Shown here piece by piece: positions 17,533-25,679 of a stretch of DNA of 64,000 nucleotides (within the stretch, counting starts at the first letter, position 1; every line of letters starts with the position of its first letter). Origin of the DNA: an uncultured Zoogloea sp. (GTDB lineage: Bacteria > Pseudomonadota > Gammaproteobacteria > Burkholderiales > Rhodocyclaceae); contig CALBTT010000185.1 of NCBI GenBank assembly GCA_937967645.1, positions 4,935 to 68,934 on the forward strand. The letters are read 5' to 3'. The translations under genes and the position numbers were made by a program. Under the pieces are notes generated by a model, which did not search any database, was not told the origin of the DNA, and was given only the letters and a program-made list of their open reading frames with translations.

Positions 17533-19263
17533 ATGGATTTTCAAGTGACTGAACAGACAGCCTCTTCCGAGCAGCCTGCCCGCGCCATGCTGGGTGAAAT
17601 GCTGATCGCCGATGGCAAGCTCGGGGTTCGTGACCTGGAGCGTGCCCTGTCGGCGCAGGCCGAGATGGGCGGCATGCTGGGTTCGGTGCTGGTGCGCCTC
17701 GGGGTGGTATCCGACCTGGATGTAGCGCGGGCGCTGTCCCGCCAGCTGGATGTGCCGCTGCGTACCGCGGACTCCTTTCCGGCCGACCTGCCCCTTCCCG
17801 ACGGCGTCTCTCCCGACTTTCTGAACGCCCACCGGGTGTTGCCCCTGTCCCAGGCGGACGGGGTGCTGACCGTGGTCTGCGTCGAGCCCCAGAATCCCTT
17901 CATCGCCAAGGCCGTGTCCCTGGCTACCGGACTCCAGGTACGGCTGGCCATCGGCCTCGAGACGGAGATCGAGGCCGCTTTGAAGAACCTGCTCGAAGCG
18001 CCGTCCGAGGAGGACGACGAGCTCGGCCAGGGCGGCGATTTCGACGAGGGCGGCGACTTCATCGAGCACCTCAAAGACCTCGCCAGCGAAGCGCCGGTGA
18101 TCCGCCTGGTGAATCACATCGTGGCGCGGGTCATCGACCTGAAGGCCTCGGATATTCACCTGGAGCCCTTCGACGACGGGCTCTACGTGCGCTACCGCGT
18201 GGACGGGGTGATCCAGGTCGGCGAGGTGGTGGCGCCCTCGATGGCGCCGGCCGTGGTGTCGCGGGTCAAGCTGCTGGCCCACCTCAACATCGCCGAGCGG
18301 CGCCTGCCCCAGGATGGCCGCATCAACCTGCGCATCAAGGGGCGCGAGCTCGATCTGCGGGTGTCCACCGTGCCCACCGTGCATGGCGAGAGTGTCGTGA
18401 TGCGGGTTCTCGACCGGGCCAGCATCCGCTTCAGCCTCAACGAGATGGGCTTCAGCCCGGACACCCTGCGCGTGTTCGAGTCGCTGTTGCAGCGCCCCCA
18501 CGGCATCCTGCTGGTCACCGGCCCGACCGGCTCCGGCAAGACGACCACCCTGTATGCCGCCCTGGGCAAACTGGATGCGCGTGCCACCAAGATCATCACC
18601 GTCGAGGATCCGGTCGAGTACCAGCTCGGCGGGATCAACCAGATCCAGGTGCATCCGCAGATCGGGCTGACCTTTGCCAGCGCCCTGCGGGCCATCCTGC
18701 GTCAGGATCCGGACATCATCATGATCGGCGAAATGCGGGACGGCGAGACGGCCCAGATCGCCGTGCAGTCGGCCCTCACCGGCCACCTGGTGTTGTCCAC
18801 CCTGCACACCAACACGGCCGCCGGGGCAGTGATCCGGCTGCAGGACATGGGGCTGGAGCGCTACCTGATCACCTCGTCGGTGAATGGCGTGCTGGCCCAA
18901 CGCCTGGTGCGCCGGCTGTGCAATGCCTGCAAGTCGCCCCTGGAGCTGGACGAGAGCGTGCTCGAGCGCAGCGGCCTGAAGCGCTTCATGCCGGCCGGTA
19001 GCCGCCAGGTCTACAACCCCGTGGGCTGCCCGGCCTGCCGTCAGACCGGCTATTCGGGCCGCACCGGCATCCATGAGCTCTTCGTGCTGGGGGAGGACAT
19101 GCACCAGGCCATCATCTCCGGGGCCGATGCCACCGAACTGCACGAGACGGCCCGCAGGTCCGGCATGTTCACCCTGTATGAGGACGGCCTGCGCAAGGTC
19201 GCCGCGGGTGAGACCAGCCTGGAGGAAGTACTCCGCGTGACCCAGGATCAGGGGCATGCCTGA
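17533..19263 (+). CDS. gspE: Type II secretion ATPase GspE
   Basis: This 576-residue cytoplasmic hexameric ATPase powers pseudopilus assembly. The N-terminal MshEN-type domain covers about residues 10-150 (LGEMLIADGKLGVRDLERAL). Then come the PAS-like N2 domain (KASDIHLEPFDDGLYVRYRVD), Walker A GPTGSGKTTT at about 330, the Asp/Glu box MIGEMRDGETAQIA at about 395, and a tetracysteine zinc site (CNAC at 463, CPAC at 499). The Cys cluster and context favour GspE over PilB. The end overlaps gspF by 8 bases. A type IV pilus ATPase is the alternative, but the genes that follow settle the system as type II secretion. Confidence 0.94.
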   Translation: MDFQVTEQTASSEQPARAMLGEMLIADGKLGVRDLERALSAQAEMGGMLGSVLVRLGVVSDLDVARALSRQLDVPLRTADSFPADLPLPDGVSPDFLNAHRVLPLSQADGVLTVVCVEPQNPFIAKAVSLATGLQVRLAIGLETEIEAALKNLLEAPSEEDDELGQGGDFDEGGDFIEHLKDLASEAPVIRLVNHIVARVIDLKASDIHLEPFDDGLYVRYRVDGVIQVGEVVAPSMAPAVVSRVKLLAHLNIAERRLPQDGRINLRIKGRELDLRVSTVPTVHGESVVMRVLDRASIRFSLNEMGFSPDTLRVFESLLQRPHGILLVTGPTGSGKTTTLYAALGKLDARATKIITVEDPVEYQLGGINQIQVHPQIGLTFASALRAILRQDPDIIMIGEMRDGETAQIAVQSALTGHLVLSTLHTNTAAGAVIRLQDMGLERYLITSSVNGVLAQRLVRRLCNACKSPLELDESVLERSGLKRFMPAGSRQVYNPVGCPACRQTGYSGRTGIHELFVLGEDMHQAIISGADATELHETARRSGMFTLYEDGLRKVAAGETSLEEVLRVTQDQGHA

Positions 19264-20491
19264 GTACGCCTACCAGGCGGCCGATGCCAGGGGGGCACGT
19301 CGCGACGGCGTCATCGAGGCGGCCACCGAGGACGCTGCCCTGCGCGCCCTGCGCGCTCGGGGGCTGACGCCCCTGCGTGTATCCGCCAAGGCCGATGTGG
19401 CGGCGCCCGGCGCGGGCGCGATTCCTTCCGCCGGTGCCCGGGTGGCGGCCAAGGGCAAGCCGACCCAGATGGACCTGCTCGGTTTCACCTCCGAACTGGC
19501 CATCATGCTGCGCGCCGGGCTGTCCCTTGACCGGGCCCTCAAGGTGCTCATCGGCATGAGCCACAAGGCTTCGGTGGGGGCCTTGCTGGCCGGCGTGCTG
19601 GATGCGGTGAAGGGCGGTGCGCCGCTTAGCCGGGCGATCGCGCCGCACCGGGATTTCTTCGGTGATTTCTACATCAACATGGTGCGTTCGGGTGAGATCG
19701 GTGGCCAGCTCAGCGAGGTGCTGACGCGCCTGGTCGAGCACCTGGAGCGGATCCGGGCCCTGCGCGAGAGCGTCATCTCGGCGATGATCTATCCGGCCAT
19801 CCTGCTGCTGGTGGCGGTGATCTCTGTGGTGGCGATGCTGGGCTTCGTGGTGCCCCAGTTCGAGTCCCTCTTCAAGGACATGGGCGATGCTCTGCCCACG
19901 CCGACCCGCGTCGTGGTGGCGGTGGGGCATTTCTTCACCGATTATGGCCTGTTCCTGGCGGTGGGCGTGTTCCTGGCCGGCGGTGCGGCCGCCAAATGGC
20001 TGGCTTCGCCCGCCGGGCGGAAGTGGTGGCAGGGGTGGATTCTGCGGGTGCCGGTGTTCGGGCGCATCTTCCTCAAGTACGAGATCACCCGTTTCACCCG
20101 ATCCCTGGGTACGTTGCTGGGCAACGGTGTGCCGGTCATCTCGGCGCTCAACATCGCCACCGAGACGGTGGGCAATGTGCATGTGCGCAGCGCCTTTGCT
20201 GGCGTCGCCCCGGCGATGAAGGGCGGCGGCCGGATGACCGAGGCGCTGCACAAGACCGGCCTTTTTGAACCGATGGCGATCAACCTGGTCCGTGTAGGGG
20301 AAGAGACCGGCAGGCTCGACAGCATGATGCTGGAGCTCGCCCGCATCCTCGACCGGGAAGTGGAAACCAGCATCAAACGGGGCCTGACCCTGCTCGAACC
20401 CTTGCTAATTCTGACCCTCGGCGTGATGATCGCCGGGATCATCGTCTCCATCCTGATGGGCATCCTGTCCGTCAATGATCTGGCTGTCTAG
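19256..20491 (+). CDS. gspF: Type II secretion inner-membrane platform protein GspF
   Basis: This 411-residue protein begins PEYAYQAADARGARRDGVIEA, as GspF/PilC proteins do. It has two T2SSF helical domains, each followed by hydrophobic segments (about 170-200 and near residue 225), and a last membrane helix at the C-terminus (LEPLLILTLGVMIAGIIVSI). It forms the inner-membrane rotor with GspE. LTSELAIMLRAGLSLDRAL-like and TLLGNGVPVISALNIA motifs mark the two repeats. Its start lies inside the gspE end, indicating coupled translation. Confidence 0.95.
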   Translation: MPEYAYQAADARGARRDGVIEAATEDAALRALRARGLTPLRVSAKADVAAPGAGAIPSAGARVAAKGKPTQMDLLGFTSELAIMLRAGLSLDRALKVLIGMSHKASVGALLAGVLDAVKGGAPLSRAIAPHRDFFGDFYINMVRSGEIGGQLSEVLTRLVEHLERIRALRESVISAMIYPAILLLVAVISVVAMLGFVVPQFESLFKDMGDALPTPTRVVVAVGHFFTDYGLFLAVGVFLAGGAAAKWLASPAGRKWWQGWILRVPVFGRIFLKYEITRFTRSLGTLLGNGVPVISALNIATETVGNVHVRSAFAGVAPAMKGGGRMTEALHKTGLFEPMAINLVRVGEETGRLDSMMLELARILDREVETSIKRGLTLLEPLLILTLGVMIAGIIVSILMGILSVNDLAV

Positions 20492-20521
20492 CCTGTAATT
20501 ACTTTGAAATCCGGAGTTTCC

Positions 20522-20962
20522 ATGGTGCATGAGTCCTCTTCCAACCGCCGCGCGAAGGTCGCCGGCTTCACGCTGGTTGAACTGCTGGTGGTGCTGGCCA
20601 TCCTGACCCTGCTGGTCGGCCTCGTCGGTCCGCGCATGCTCAACCAGCTTGGCGGTGCCAAGAGCAAGACCGCGGGTGTGCAGATCAGCGATCTCGAGAA
20701 GTCCCTCGAGCTGTTCAAGCTCAGCGTCGGGCGCTTCCCGACCGACGAGGAAGGTCTCGAGGCCCTGGTCAAGAAGCCGGCCTCCGCGAACGGCTGGGAT
20801 GGCCCCTACCTGAAGGGCGGTACGGTGCCCCTCGATCCCTGGAACAACCCCTACAAGTACAAGCGCGCGCCGAATGGGGCCGAGGTCGAGATCCTGTCAC
20901 TGGGAGCCGATGGTGCGCCGGGTGGCGAGGGCGAGAACGCCGACGTCCGTAATGGCAAGTAG
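20522..20962 (+). CDS. gspG: Major pseudopilin GspG
   Basis: A 146-residue prepilin with the class III signal: a short basic leader (RRAKVAG) followed by FTLVELLVVLAILTLLVG, with Glu at mature position 5 for pilin assembly. The globular part has GRFPTDEEGLEALVKKP, GWDGPYLKGG and PLDPWNNPYKY, followed by EILSLGADGAPGGEGENADV, the calcium-binding loop of GspG. CCGGAG just before the ATG at 20522 decides the start. It builds the pseudopilus shaft. Its end overlaps gspH by 11 bases. The peptidase needed to process it (GspO/PilD) is not in this window. Confidence 0.97.
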   Translation: MVHESSSNRRAKVAGFTLVELLVVLAILTLLVGLVGPRMLNQLGGAKSKTAGVQISDLEKSLELFKLSVGRFPTDEEGLEALVKKPASANGWDGPYLKGGTVPLDPWNNPYKYKRAPNGAEVEILSLGADGAPGGEGENADVRNGK

Positions 20963-21449
20963 TGTTGCCGGCCCGGCCGCCAGGCCGGGCCTCACGAGGG
21001 CGCGTGTCGCCTTCGCGGGATTCACCCTCATCGAGCTGATCGTCACCTTTGCCGTGGTGGCGCTTTTTCTCGGGCTGGCTCCGGTGGCGTTCGGCAAGCT
21101 GATGGAGGCATCCCAGTACCGCAGCACGGTCCGCCAGATCCTGGCCGGCATGGTGAGTGCCCGCCAGCAGTCCATTATCACGGGTCGGAGCACGGCATTT
21201 TCGGTGGACCTGGAGCATCGTCTGTACGGCCCTGAGGGCAAGGTCAGCAACAGCCTGCCGGAGTCCGTCCAGGTACGCCTGATCGTTGCGGGGGTGGAGT
21301 CTGGCCGGCAGGGCGGCAGTATCCGCTTTTATCCTGGAGGCGGCGCCACGGGCGGGAGCGTGGACGTTCTGCGCGCATCGGGCGACGGGGTGCGCTTGCG
21401 GGTGGATTGGCTGCTCGGTTCGGTGAGTCAGGAGCCTGTCACTCGATGA
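20952..21449 (+). CDS. gspH: Minor pseudopilin GspH
   Basis: A 165-residue protein with a long leader (about 30 residues) and the prepilin motif AGFTLIELIVTFAVVALFLG (Glu5 present). The globular part is beta-rich and ends in RVDWLLGS, fitting GspH/FimT proteins of the pseudopilus tip. The start ATG at 20952 overlaps the end of gspG and the stop overlaps the gspI start (ATGA). The long leader before the cleavage site is slightly unusual. Confidence 0.88.
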   Translation: MASSVAGPAARPGLTRARVAFAGFTLIELIVTFAVVALFLGLAPVAFGKLMEASQYRSTVRQILAGMVSARQQSIITGRSTAFSVDLEHRLYGPEGKVSNSLPESVQVRLIVAGVESGRQGGSIRFYPGGGATGGSVDVLRASGDGVRLRVDWLLGSVSQEPVTR

Positions 21450-21841
21450 GTCTGCGTGACGCCCGCCGGCAGCGCGGCTTTTCCCTTCTTGAGGTGTTGG
21501 TGGCCTTTTCCATCATGGCTTTGTCGCTGGTGGTGCTTTACCGCACCAGCGGTGGGAGCGTGAAGGCGGTTGCCGATGCCGAACGCTACGAAAAGGCGGT
21601 GCGCGTCGCACGCTCAGTGCTGGCGCTCTATGACGCGGTGCCAGAGTCCGGTGTTGCGATCGATGGGCAGGATGGAGAGATGCCCTGGCAGTTGAGGACC
21701 CGCGCCTTTCCTTTGCCAGCAACAGGCTCCGCCGCGGTATCACTGCATCGCATGGAGGTGCGGGTGGAGTTTGGCTCGCCAGCCAATCCCCGTGCGCTCA
21801 CCCTGGCCACGCTGCGCCCGCAAATGAAGGCCAGTCCTTGA
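21446..21841 (+). CDS. gspI: Minor pseudopilin GspI
   Basis: A 131-residue prepilin with leader MSLRDARRQRG and core FSLLEVLVAFSIMALSLVVL, Glu at mature position 5. The globular part is short, as in GspI, which nucleates the tip complex with GspJ and GspK. Position between gspH and gspJ supports the call. ATGA overlap with gspH; its last codons overlap the TTG start of gspJ. Confidence 0.9.
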   Translation: MSLRDARRQRGFSLLEVLVAFSIMALSLVVLYRTSGGSVKAVADAERYEKAVRVARSVLALYDAVPESGVAIDGQDGEMPWQLRTRAFPLPATGSAAVSLHRMEVRVEFGSPANPRALTLATLRPQMKASP

Positions 21842-22497
21842 GTCGGCCCAGGCGTCCTGTGGCAGCGCGCGGGTTTACGCTCGTCGAGTTGATCATCTCG
21901 CTGGCGATCGTGTCTGTCATCATGCTCGGATTGCTGACCGCCATGCGGTCTTTCGGCGTCACGGGAGAGAAGCTGGATCAACGTCTTGCCATCGTGGATG
22001 AGCGCCGTGTGCTGAGTGGCTTTCTAAGCGACATCCTCGGGCGTGCGGTGATCCGGCTTCGCCGTAATGCGACCTCTCCTGCGGCCGAGAGCACCTTTGT
22101 CGGGGGGGCGGGCAGTGTGGCCTGGATCGGTGCCATGCCGGCCCGCCATGGTGCAGGTGGTCTTTACCACTTTCAGCTTGGTGTCGAGTCGGATGGCCAG
22201 CGCAGCGTTCTGGTCCTGGCTTATGTGCCCTACGAAGGCCTTGAGATCCTGCCTGACTGGTCGAGAGCGGAAAAGCGTGTGCTGCTTGAACAACTGGAGA
22301 TGTTCTCCCTGAGTTATCAGATTGAGGACGGAGGCGGCTGGCTGGGTGAGTGGCGCAATACGCAGGAGCAGCGCTCGCTCGCTCGCGTGCGCGTGTCGAT
22401 TGGGGCGAGGGGCTCGGAGTGGCCCGTGCTTGTGGTTCCCGTGAGAGCGCTGTTGCCTGATGGCGGGCAGGGAAGGATCGTCAATGGCCCCACTTGA
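21838..22497 (+). CDS. gspJ: Minor pseudopilin GspJ
   Basis: A 219-residue prepilin with MSRPRRPVAARG leader and FTLVELIISLAIVSVIMLGL core, Glu5 present. The size and the LDQRLAIVDERRVLSGFLSDILG segment after the helix fit GspJ. The start is TTG at 21838, overlapping the gspI stop (TTGA); no other start gives a proper leader. Base composition in gspJ-gspM is visibly less GC-rich at third positions than in the flanking housekeeping genes. Confidence 0.88.
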   Translation: MSRPRRPVAARGFTLVELIISLAIVSVIMLGLLTAMRSFGVTGEKLDQRLAIVDERRVLSGFLSDILGRAVIRLRRNATSPAAESTFVGGAGSVAWIGAMPARHGAGGLYHFQLGVESDGQRSVLVLAYVPYEGLEILPDWSRAEKRVLLEQLEMFSLSYQIEDGGGWLGEWRNTQEQRSLARVRVSIGARGSEWPVLVVPVRALLPDGGQGRIVNGPT

Positions 22498-23395
22498 ACT
22501 GGGGCGACGCTCGGCGCAGCACGGCTATGCTCTGGTTGCCGTGCTGTGGATGTCCAGCGCGCTGATGCTGCTGGTCTCTGCGCTCGTCTTCCAGGCTCGT
22601 ACCGAGGTGCGTGCCGTATCGGCCGGGCGTGATCTGGCCATGGCCGAGGCGCAGGGGGATGCCGTGATCGCCATGGTGGTCCGGGCGATCGCAGCGGATC
22701 CGCCGAGTTTCGTCATGCAGCGTACGCTGGATATGGAGTTCGAGGGCGAGTCGTCCAAAGTGGTGGTGACGCCGTTGACGGGGCTGGTGTCGCTCAATGC
22801 GGCCCCCCAGTCGCTGCTCGCAGCGCTCTTCCAGTTTGGGGCGGGGGTGGATGCGGCGGCAGCGCAGGTGCTCGCGCAGCGGGTGATTGACTGGCGGGAT
22901 CCCGATTCGGATGCGCTTCCTGCAGGCGCCGAGAACCCCCAGTATGTCGCAGCCGGTGTTCCGTTCCGGGCGCGCAATGGTCCTTTCGAGGCGCCGGAAG
23001 ACCTCCTCCAGGTGCTGGGAGTGGATTTTGAAATCTATGATAAAATCAGAGACTTGGTTACGTCCGACGGCAGCTCGCGCGGGGTCAATCCTGTGGCGGC
23101 GCCAGCTGAGGTTCTCCTGATCCTGGCCCAGGGAAACGCATCTCTTGCAGGCAAGGTGGCCGTCGCGCGTGATGCCGGTCAAGTCAATATTGATACCACC
23201 AGCCTGATGCAGGAATTCATCGATCAGTCTTCTTCCAAGAGATTCCGCCTGCAGGCTTATGTGCCGGGCGGAGCCAGAGGGCTGAGCGTCCGCACTGTGA
23301 CGGTTGATGTGTCACCCCCCGTCAATTCCCGCCTTCCCTGGCGCATCTTGCGTACCGAAGAGCCGATCGGCGTATTGCCGCCGAGTGCCTACTGA
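22484..23395 (+). CDS. gspK: Minor pseudopilin GspK
   Basis: This protein of about 303 residues begins with a basic leader and hydrophobic core (QHGYALVAVLWMSSALMLLV) that lacks the Glu at position 5, as is known for GspK, the pseudopilin at the very tip. The large alpha-helical domain contains LVSLNAAPQSLLAALF, RVIDWRDPDSD with acidic residues of the metal site, and GPFEAPEDLLQVLGV. GGAAGGATC before the ATG at 22484 decides the start inside the end of gspJ. Confidence 0.92.
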   Translation: MAPLELGRRSAQHGYALVAVLWMSSALMLLVSALVFQARTEVRAVSAGRDLAMAEAQGDAVIAMVVRAIAADPPSFVMQRTLDMEFEGESSKVVVTPLTGLVSLNAAPQSLLAALFQFGAGVDAAAAQVLAQRVIDWRDPDSDALPAGAENPQYVAAGVPFRARNGPFEAPEDLLQVLGVDFEIYDKIRDLVTSDGSSRGVNPVAAPAEVLLILAQGNASLAGKVAVARDAGQVNIDTTSLMQEFIDQSSSKRFRLQAYVPGGARGLSVRTVTVDVSPPVNSRLPWRILRTEEPIGVLPPSAY

Positions 23396-23401
23396 CGATT
23401 C

Positions 23402-24427
23402 ATGACTCAGCATAAAGGTCGATACAACCTGTTTGGTCTGGATCTTGCCGAGTTGGGGCGTTTCTACGTCGAGGGCTGGCGGGATGCCATGGCATGGCCG
23501 GTCATGCGACTGTTCCGCGGGCGCGATCCCGTCAGGGTGACTGCCCCGGACGGAACACAGAGTGTTCGTTTTGGCCGGTCGGCTCAGCCTGTGACCTTCA
23601 AGGGCAAGGTCGAGCGTCAAGCCTGCGAGCTGCCGGAGGATCTGCTGCTCCAGCGGACCCTGGTCATGCCCCGGATGAGCGAGAAGGATCTTGCGCAGGC
23701 GATGACGCTCGATGCGCGCAGCGCCAGTCCCTTTCCCGAGCAGGATCTCGTCTGGGGGTATGCGGTCCGCGATGCCGTCGATGGAGAGCGCGTCCGGATA
23801 GAGTCCGTGATGGCGTCGCGTGCTGCCGTCATGCGCCATCTTTCCGGGCTGGGTCTTGTCGCCTCCGCCGTGGAGGTCTGGGCGGGAGGGGCGAAACCTG
23901 TCGTCATTCGAGGGTTTGGTGAGGGGGAGCGCAAAGGGCGTGGCGGGCTGCTGCAGCGTGTGGGTATTACCACGCTGTTCGTCGTGGCGCTTCTGTTGTT
24001 GATTGCCATTGCGCTCACTCCGATGCTGCAGCTCCGGCTGCGGGCGCTCGATGCCATGGAGCATGACAAGGCGCTTGCCAAAGTTGCTTCGCAGCAAGTC
24101 AATTTGCGTGCTGATCTGATCAGGTTCAACGGCGCACTGGAGGCAGCGAATGCCCACGTCGAGGCCTATGCGAACCCGCTGGTCGTGCTGGATGAGCTGT
24201 CCCGGATTCTGCCTGACGATGTACTCGTCAATACACTGGAGTTCAAGGGTAATGCCGTTCGATTGACCGGTCAGGCCAACAATGCGGCCCGTCTGATCGA
24301 TCTGCTGGGAGCCGAACCCAAGTATCAGGAGGTCAAGTCACTCGGTGCGACCACCCGTGTCCAAGGTTCCAGCAAGGAGTATTTTGCGATTGAATTCAAG
24401 GTCGTGCGTGCGGAGAAGAAGTCATGA
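23402..24427 (+). CDS. gspL: Type II secretion inner-membrane protein GspL (PilN-like)
   Basis: A 341-residue bitopic protein: about 180 cytoplasmic residues, one membrane helix at about 187-209 (VGITTLFVVALLLLIAIALT), a coiled periplasmic segment and a ferredoxin-like PilN domain (LVVLDELSRILPDDVLVNTL). It links GspE to the periplasmic part of the machine. The cytoplasmic domain is shorter than the actin-like domain of classical GspL and was assigned mainly by position after gspK and before the GspM-like gene. It overlaps the next gene by 4 bases. Confidence 0.82.
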   Translation: MTQHKGRYNLFGLDLAELGRFYVEGWRDAMAWPVMRLFRGRDPVRVTAPDGTQSVRFGRSAQPVTFKGKVERQACELPEDLLLQRTLVMPRMSEKDLAQAMTLDARSASPFPEQDLVWGYAVRDAVDGERVRIESVMASRAAVMRHLSGLGLVASAVEVWAGGAKPVVIRGFGEGERKGRGGLLQRVGITTLFVVALLLLIAIALTPMLQLRLRALDAMEHDKALAKVASQQVNLRADLIRFNGALEAANAHVEAYANPLVVLDELSRILPDDVLVNTLEFKGNAVRLTGQANNAARLIDLLGAEPKYQEVKSLGATTRVQGSSKEYFAIEFKVVRAEKKS

Positions 24428-24975
24428 AGCTGTTGCGCTATCGTGCCTTCATCAGCGTAGGGGTGACCGTTCTGCTGCTGCTGTCGTCGCTGTCCGCTGC
24501 CGGGTATTACGCGTGGACATATCTTGAGCGAGCCGAGGTTGTGCTCGCCGACATCGAGCCAAAATATGCCCGTCTCCTGGGATGGCAGCGTTCTGATGCG
24601 CCTTTGCGCAAGGCGGTGCTGGAATCGTTCAACAGCCTGAAGCGTTGGTCGTATCCCGAGGAGCAAGACCCCGCCAAGGCCGGCAATGACGTGCAGCAAC
24701 GTGCGCGGCATGCCGCCGAAGTTGGCGGGATGAGTATCGTCAGCAGTCAGGTGTTGCCGCCTGCGTCCGAGAATGGCCCCCCACGGATTCCGGTTTCGCT
24801 GACCGTCGAAGGGAGCCTGCAGAGCCTGCAGGCCACCCTGTCCGGACTCTTTGCGGACTCCCCTGCGCTTTTTGTCGATTCCTTGAACATGCATTCCATC
24901 GACAAGGGAGACCCCAAGCAGCCTCAGCAGGTTACGGTGACCATGGTTGTCTACTCTTTGTTGCGTCAGCCATGA
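24424..24975 (+). CDS. gspM: Type II secretion inner-membrane protein GspM
   Basis: A 183-residue protein with an N-terminal membrane helix (ISVGVTVLLLLSSLSAAGYYAW), a helical stalk and a small ferredoxin-like domain with VTVEGSLQSLQATLSGLFAD, matching GspM/PilO proteins that pair with GspL. Overlaps of 4 bases at both ends show tight coupling. The family is poorly conserved, so the assignment leans on gene order as well as on the topology. Confidence 0.82.
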   Translation: MKLLRYRAFISVGVTVLLLLSSLSAAGYYAWTYLERAEVVLADIEPKYARLLGWQRSDAPLRKAVLESFNSLKRWSYPEEQDPAKAGNDVQQRARHAAEVGGMSIVSSQVLPPASENGPPRIPVSLTVEGSLQSLQATLSGLFADSPALFVDSLNMHSIDKGDPKQPQQVTVTMVVYSLLRQP

Positions 24976-25658
24976 AATACAAATGGTTGATTCTGCTCGG
25001 TGTCGACCTGGCTCTGGCCGGGGGGCTTGCTGCCCTGTGGCTGGATGAGGATTACGACCTCAAGAACGTGACCTGGAAGGCGCCGGCTGCGATGGTGCCT
25101 TCTGCGGACTCGCTCCAGGTGGTGAAGGTGAACGAGCCCGTAGTGGCGGTTGCCCAGTTGACGTCGACAACCGAAAGGCCGTTGTTCTGGCCGACTCGGC
25201 GTCCCCCTCCGCCACCGCCGCCGCCCGAGAAGGCTGCCGAGGCCGCGCCGGATCCTTTCGCTGACATGCATGTCTTCGGCTTGATCGGTGGAGAGGGAAC
25301 CGCCGGGGCGATCATCCGGACGGGGGGCGTCACGCGCCGGATCAAGGTGGGTGATGCAGTGGGGGCCTGGGTGCTGGATGGTGTCGATGGCCGTCTGCTG
25401 CGTTTCAAGGATGCAACTGGTCAGGTGCGCGGGCTGGAGCTCAAATTTGTGGAGCAGGCCAAGGCGGCTTCCGCTGGTGGCGCTGAACCAGGGGCGCCCG
25501 CAGGCGGGGGAGCTGCCTCGGGTGGTGTGCCGATGGGCTGGTCGCCAGATGGCAAGCAGAAGCCTTTGGATGTCCTCATTGCCGAGCGGCGTGCCCGGCG
25601 GGCGGCGGCGATTGCTGCGGCTCGGGCCGAGCAACAAAGCCGGGCGGGCAAGAAATAA
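24972..25658 (+). CDS. GspC/GspN-type inner-membrane linker (HR domain) protein
   Basis: A 228-residue protein with an N-terminal membrane helix (WLILLGVDLALAGGLAALWL). A stretch with TERPLFWPTRRP leads into eight consecutive prolines (78-85), and a small beta domain at about 95-160 follows (VFGLIGGEGTAGAIIRTGGV, KVGDAVGAWVLDGV). That domain resembles the homology region by which GspC contacts the secretin, so this is the likely bridge between the inner-membrane complex and GspD. The tail is Gly/Ala-rich and then basic and coiled. No PDZ domain is present, unlike enterobacterial GspC. It overlaps gspM and lies 21 bases before gspD. Confidence 0.75.
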   Translation: MKYKWLILLGVDLALAGGLAALWLDEDYDLKNVTWKAPAAMVPSADSLQVVKVNEPVVAVAQLTSTTERPLFWPTRRPPPPPPPPEKAAEAAPDPFADMHVFGLIGGEGTAGAIIRTGGVTRRIKVGDAVGAWVLDGVDGRLLRFKDATGQVRGLELKFVEQAKAASAGGAEPGAPAGGGAASGGVPMGWSPDGKQKPLDVLIAERRARRAAAIAAARAEQQSRAGKK

Positions 25659-25679
25659 TTCGATGGACGTGACGTCACT

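Noticed and set aside
15535..19257. 1240-codon open frame on the minus strand
   Set aside because: It lies antisense to the TPR gene and gspE, is rich in His/Gln/Arg/Gly shadow composition and has no recognisable motif; GC-rich third positions explain its length.
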